From positions 17,899,001 through 17,963,000 of the forward strand of contig NC_088102.1 in assembly GCF_036370855.1 (NCBI RefSeq): a stretch of DNA of 64,000 nt, in the 5' to 3' direction. Shown piece after piece: positions 60,280 to 64,000 of this stretch (positions are counted from its first letter, which is position 1; every line of letters starts with the position of its first letter). The stretch is from Dromaius novaehollandiae. Lineage: Eukaryota > Chordata > Aves > Casuariiformes > Dromaiidae. The notes beneath the pieces were generated by a model, which was not told the DNA's origin, made no database searches, and saw only the letters and a program-made list of their open reading frames with translations. Position numbers and translations under genes: made by a program.

Positions 60280-63200
60280 ATGAAGTCTGCCTTGTATTTG
60301 TGTTTGTTGCTTCTTGGGCTTCACGTCCAAGGTCACCGTGAGACCAGCCACAATAATGAACAAGAGGAACAAAAAACAGTTCATTCTCCAGGAGACCATT
60401 CCCAGGTTGAAAGTGAAAACCTGGCTCATCTCAAGATAGCCCCAAGCAACGCTGTCTTTGCATTTAGATTTTACAAGCAGATTACGGCAGAGGCAGGTGA
60501 CAAGAACGTTTTCTTCTCCCCTCTGAGCCTCTCAGCTGCCTTTGCAATGCTCTCCCTGGGGGCCAGAGCAGCCACACGCCACGAGCTGCACGAAGGCCTC
60601 GCCTTCAACCTGACAGAGATTGAGGAGCGGGAGGTCCACGAAGGCTTTCGGCATCTGCTCCAGCTACTGAATGACCCTCACAGACAAGCCCAGCTGAGCA
60701 TGGGCAATGCCCTGTTTGTAGATGACCGGCTGAAACTGCTCCAAAAATTTGTGGATGATGTCACAAATTTTTATGATTCTGAAGCTATTTCTACTAACTT
60801 CCAGAACACTTCAGAGGCTAAAAAGAAAATCAATGATTACATAGAAATGAAAACCCATGGGAAATTCATTAACTTACTCAAGAATCTTGGTTCAGACACT
60901 GTGATGGTTCTGGTTAACTACATTTTCTTTAAAGGTGAGTGGCATGACAAATGTGGGTAGAGGTTACACACATATACTCTGGATTTCTGATCCCAATCTC
61001 CAGCAACCCTCAGCCTATATTTTACTTGTGTGATTTTTATTAGAACTGTTAAAACAACATAAGGCTTCTGTCCATGGCCACAGGGCAAGCATCCTATAAT
61101 GGAGATAGGCTTGCCGTTGACTTTACTGCTCAAATATATTATTCTGAGCATCAGCTAATCTGGCATGCCCTAATTAGTCCTTTTGCAGCTTATTTAACTC
61201 TATATTCATTCTTTTGTCACAAGGCTACTGGGAACAACCTTTCAGCAGTTTGCTCACCACTGATGACGACTTCTTCGTGGATGCCAAGAAGTCTGTTAAG
61301 GTCAAAATGATGCATCGAAGCCAAGCCTATAATAGCTATAGGGATGAGAAGCTGTCTTGCTGGGTAGTAGAAATCCCATATAAAGGAAATGTTGCTGCAT
61401 TGTTTGTTCTGCCTGATGAAGGGGCAATGAAGCAGGTGGAGGATGCTCTGCTGAAAGAAACTGTGTCTAGCTGGGCAAAATCACTTGAAAAGAGGTAATC
61501 CTTTAACTGTTCCTTTATTCAGATACGTTTAAACATAGAATGGGCCGTAACTACTCATGCAGGCAAGTATAATTTAGGATCCCACGCTGAGTTGCTAAGC
61601 CCAGCTCTGAGGATCCAGGCATTGCACAGTCCGCATAGATCAGAGGCGGCATCAGGAGGTTTCGTGCGTGAGGGGAACTCTCTGCTCAGCTCCCTCAGCC
61701 ACAGCAATGGGAGTGCTGACAACGGTGAAGTACATGGCAGGTACATGGCCCTTGGGAGCCAACATGGAGCAGGGAGAATCCCCTTCAAAAGAAAATGCCA
61801 TTTCCTTTTCTCCATCCTGGATGACACTGTCCACCTAGTCACTTTCCAAAGCCAGCACTGTGTCCCTGAACAACTGATCAAACTAGGGGGGCTGGTACCT
61901 CAATTTCTGCTTCTGTAACATGAGACTTCTCACTTTCTTAGAAAGCCAGGCCTCAAGAGGTCAGCACCACAGAAACTTGAGATGGGTATATACCTGCAAG
62001 AATTCCCCATATCAAGGGATGTTCCAATAATAAACCCACATTTTTAATTTATTTCTGAAAAGAGAAATCCAGCTGCACCTTCCAAAATTCTCCATCTCTG
62101 GCTCCTATGACGTCAAGAACCTGTTAAAGAAAATGGGTGTAATGGAGGTCTTCAGTGACCAAGCTGATCTCTCTGGAATGACAGAAAATACTCTCCTGAA
62201 GGTTTCCAAAGTAAGTATGCAAACAGAAAGTCATCATGAGATTTCTCTGCCCCTATTACATACAGATTTCTTAATCTTTCCAAATAGCCTGATCCCACTT
62301 CGGGACTATACTCATGACTCACTGATGGTAATAAGGGAAGGAGAAAGCTAGGGATTAGATGGCTGTTGTTCCAAGAACTCAACATTAAATTGTTTCTTGC
62401 ACAGCAACCCTGCAAACTCACCTGAAAGTTTCTGAAGAAGGAAATAGAACTGTGAAGGACAGAAAATAAATAACAGGAGATAATTTCACAAAAATCTGAT
62501 GCAAAACAATTGATGTATGACAAGAGTCATACAGTTATGGCATAAATTTGGCAATAGTTATTCAATGTATATGCCTTTCGTTATTACATTATCTGAGCAC
62601 CTCAGAATTTGTACGAACAACAAACTTGTGAGACAGGTATAGCCCTATTTCACAGGTAAGAAACTGGTGCACAGAAAAATTAAGTGATTTGCCTAGTGTC
62701 CCAGAAAATGTATTTCTTGCATCATGAAGGAAGTGATTATTCCCCCTACTATTGCCCTTATTATTCCTTGAAGGAAGAGCACCAAAAGCTGGCCAAAGAC
62801 AATGAAATAAGATCACATGTGGGTTCAGAAGTATGAATTTGCTGTACCCACCACTGAAAATCCTGTAAAGTAAAGCCAGATCAGTGTGCCAGCCGCCTTC
62901 CAGAAAGGCACCCGATAAAACTTGCCACTAGCGTGTCTTCGCAGAAAGAGATTTTTGCACACACAGAGATTTAGGTAAAGTGAAAACATTCTTTTGTGGT
63001 GTTTAATATTAAAGAAAGAAATCTTACTCTGAGAAACAACACAACAAGAAACGTCCTCCATTCTGCTCAGTCTCTCCAAGCAGCGGAGTCTGACTCTGCC
63101 AAACTAGTGAAGAAAACTCTCACTAAGCTCGGAGCAAGCTTTGCCCTTCTTGGAAAGGTTGGACCTGAGTATCTTCTCCACAACAAGTAATACACTCATC

Positions 63201-63520
63201 CCGTGCTTCCTTTGACAAACCATCTTCTTATGGTGTTAAAGCAAGCAAGTTTGTCCGCAACTGCTTCTCACTCTTCTGCGTCTATGTTTTAATCTTTGCT
63301 TCTCTTGCAGGCAATTCACAAAGCAGTAGTGGATGTAAATGAGAACGGCACAGAGGCTGCTGCAGTGACTGTGATAGAAGTGATCGTAACTTCTCTTCAG
63401 TTTCCTCCTCCTCCTGTCATCAGCTTCAACAGGCCCTTTCTGATGCTGATTTCTGACAAAACCACCCAAAGCATCCTCTTCATGGGTAAAGTTGTGAACC
63501 CAGCTGCCAGTGAAGACTAG
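60280..63520 (+). CDS. SERPINA1-like: Clade A serpin with Thr-Ser bait and long loop, 427 aa (gene 4)
   Basis: Secreted serpin protease inhibitor. Coding exons: 60,280-60,934, 61,224-61,494, 62,063-62,210 and 63,311-63,520, with phases 1, 2, 0. A signal peptide (about 1-19) is followed by a Glu/His-rich tail and the serpin core ([42 protein letters not shown]). The hinge is E369-N-G-T-E-A-A-A-V, with Ala replacing the usual Gly at P10. By standard spacing P1-P1' is Thr385-Ser386, followed by Leu-Gln-Phe and four prolines, making the loop four residues longer than human alpha-1-antitrypsin. A shifted scissile bond next to Leu387 is an alternative. Sequons are NLT and NTS. Two older relics in the window (33.4 kb and 37.8 kb) belong to the same subfamily. 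Confidence 0.92.
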
Positions 63521-63610
63521 GCCAGAGCACTTGCACTCAGCGCAGAAATTCTGGAGAGCTTGTGCACGTCCTGGGGACTTCTTTGCAAAAAGGGACTGGA
63601 ATCAATCCCT

Positions 63611-63616
63611 AATAAA
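63611..63616 (+). promoter_or_regulatory. Candidate poly(A) signal of gene 4
   Basis: Canonical AATAAA, 91 bases after the stop codon, with TGTGGTT about 20 bases further on as a GU-rich element. Confidence 0.7.
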
Positions 63617-64000
63617 CAAGTAAACAAACATTAAATGTGGTTATTACTCATTTGCAAGCAGAGAGTCAGTGCTATGTTTACAAAGTGTTCCAGGCCATAT
63701 AGGCAGCCGTGGGGTCTTCAACAAACACTCCCCTACCTTGCTTGTTCGTCACTGGTTCCACGGTCCACTGCACGAGGATAAACTGGCTGAGAATCTGCCT
63801 GTCTCCCTCGTTCTTCTGAGTTCTCAGCTCACAGACACGGACTCCAGAAATCATCCCCTTCAGCTGAGAAACCATCATTTTCCTCTCTCCCATTCCACTG
63901 AACCCCAGAACAGCTTCCTACAGCTCTGAAACCCTTCCAGTGCTCAGTGGCTAAGAAGGGAAATAGAAACATAAGCCTGTGAAACCTTTCCTCTCCTAGA
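63617..64000. other. Downstream flank of gene 4
   Basis: No gene recognised. Frames at 63,669-63,929 occur on both strands and lack domains. Confidence 0.5.

Overview
This window looks like nuclear DNA from a sauropsid, most likely a bird. Genes are split into short, regularly placed exons in AT-rich DNA. The only recognisable interspersed repeats are CR1-type LINE pieces, one of which ends in the avian-style ATTCTA/ATGATTCTA tail. There are no operons, and I found no tRNA or rRNA genes.

The content is a tandem, head-to-tail cluster of clade A serpins (secreted alpha-1-antitrypsin-like protease inhibitors), all on the + strand. Four genes look complete: gene 1 (coding 6,181-9,854, 419 aa), gene 2 (24,279-27,521, 428 aa), gene 3 (46,287-50,805, 427 aa) and gene 4 (60,280-63,520, 427 aa). 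Each has four coding exons with identical internal exon lengths (271 and 148 nt) and intron phases 1, 2, 0, the SERPINA1-type layout. Each also has a candidate noncoding first exon 0.7-3.1 kb upstream, preceded by a TTTGC (FOXA-like) box, an HNF1-like palindrome and a TATA-like box, and followed by a good GTAAGT/GTGAGT donor. This resembles the liver promoter of mammalian SERPINA1.

Between the live genes lie serpin relics: an exon-2 3' end (about 21.1-21.26 kb), a lone exon 5 (33.4 kb), a gene-4-like exon 2 plus exon 5 with a CR1 between them (37.8-38.9 kb), and a gene-3-like exon 2 plus exon 4 (54.2-56.1 kb). The cluster has therefore grown and shrunk repeatedly by duplication.

The four live genes share the inhibitory hinge (E-x-G-T-E-A-A) but differ at the bait residue P1: Val (or neighbouring Lys/Phe) in gene 1, Arg in gene 2, His in gene 3 and Thr in gene 4. 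Genes 2 and 4 have a reactive loop four residues longer than human alpha-1-antitrypsin, and gene 1 has one extra residue. The likely picture is a co-expressed, probably hepatic, family whose members target different proteases. I found no wholly unknown system. The most notable features are the bait-loop diversification, the conserved promoter module and the relics. The remaining DNA is intergenic or intronic with old CR1 fragments, small tandem duplications and no convincing further genes.
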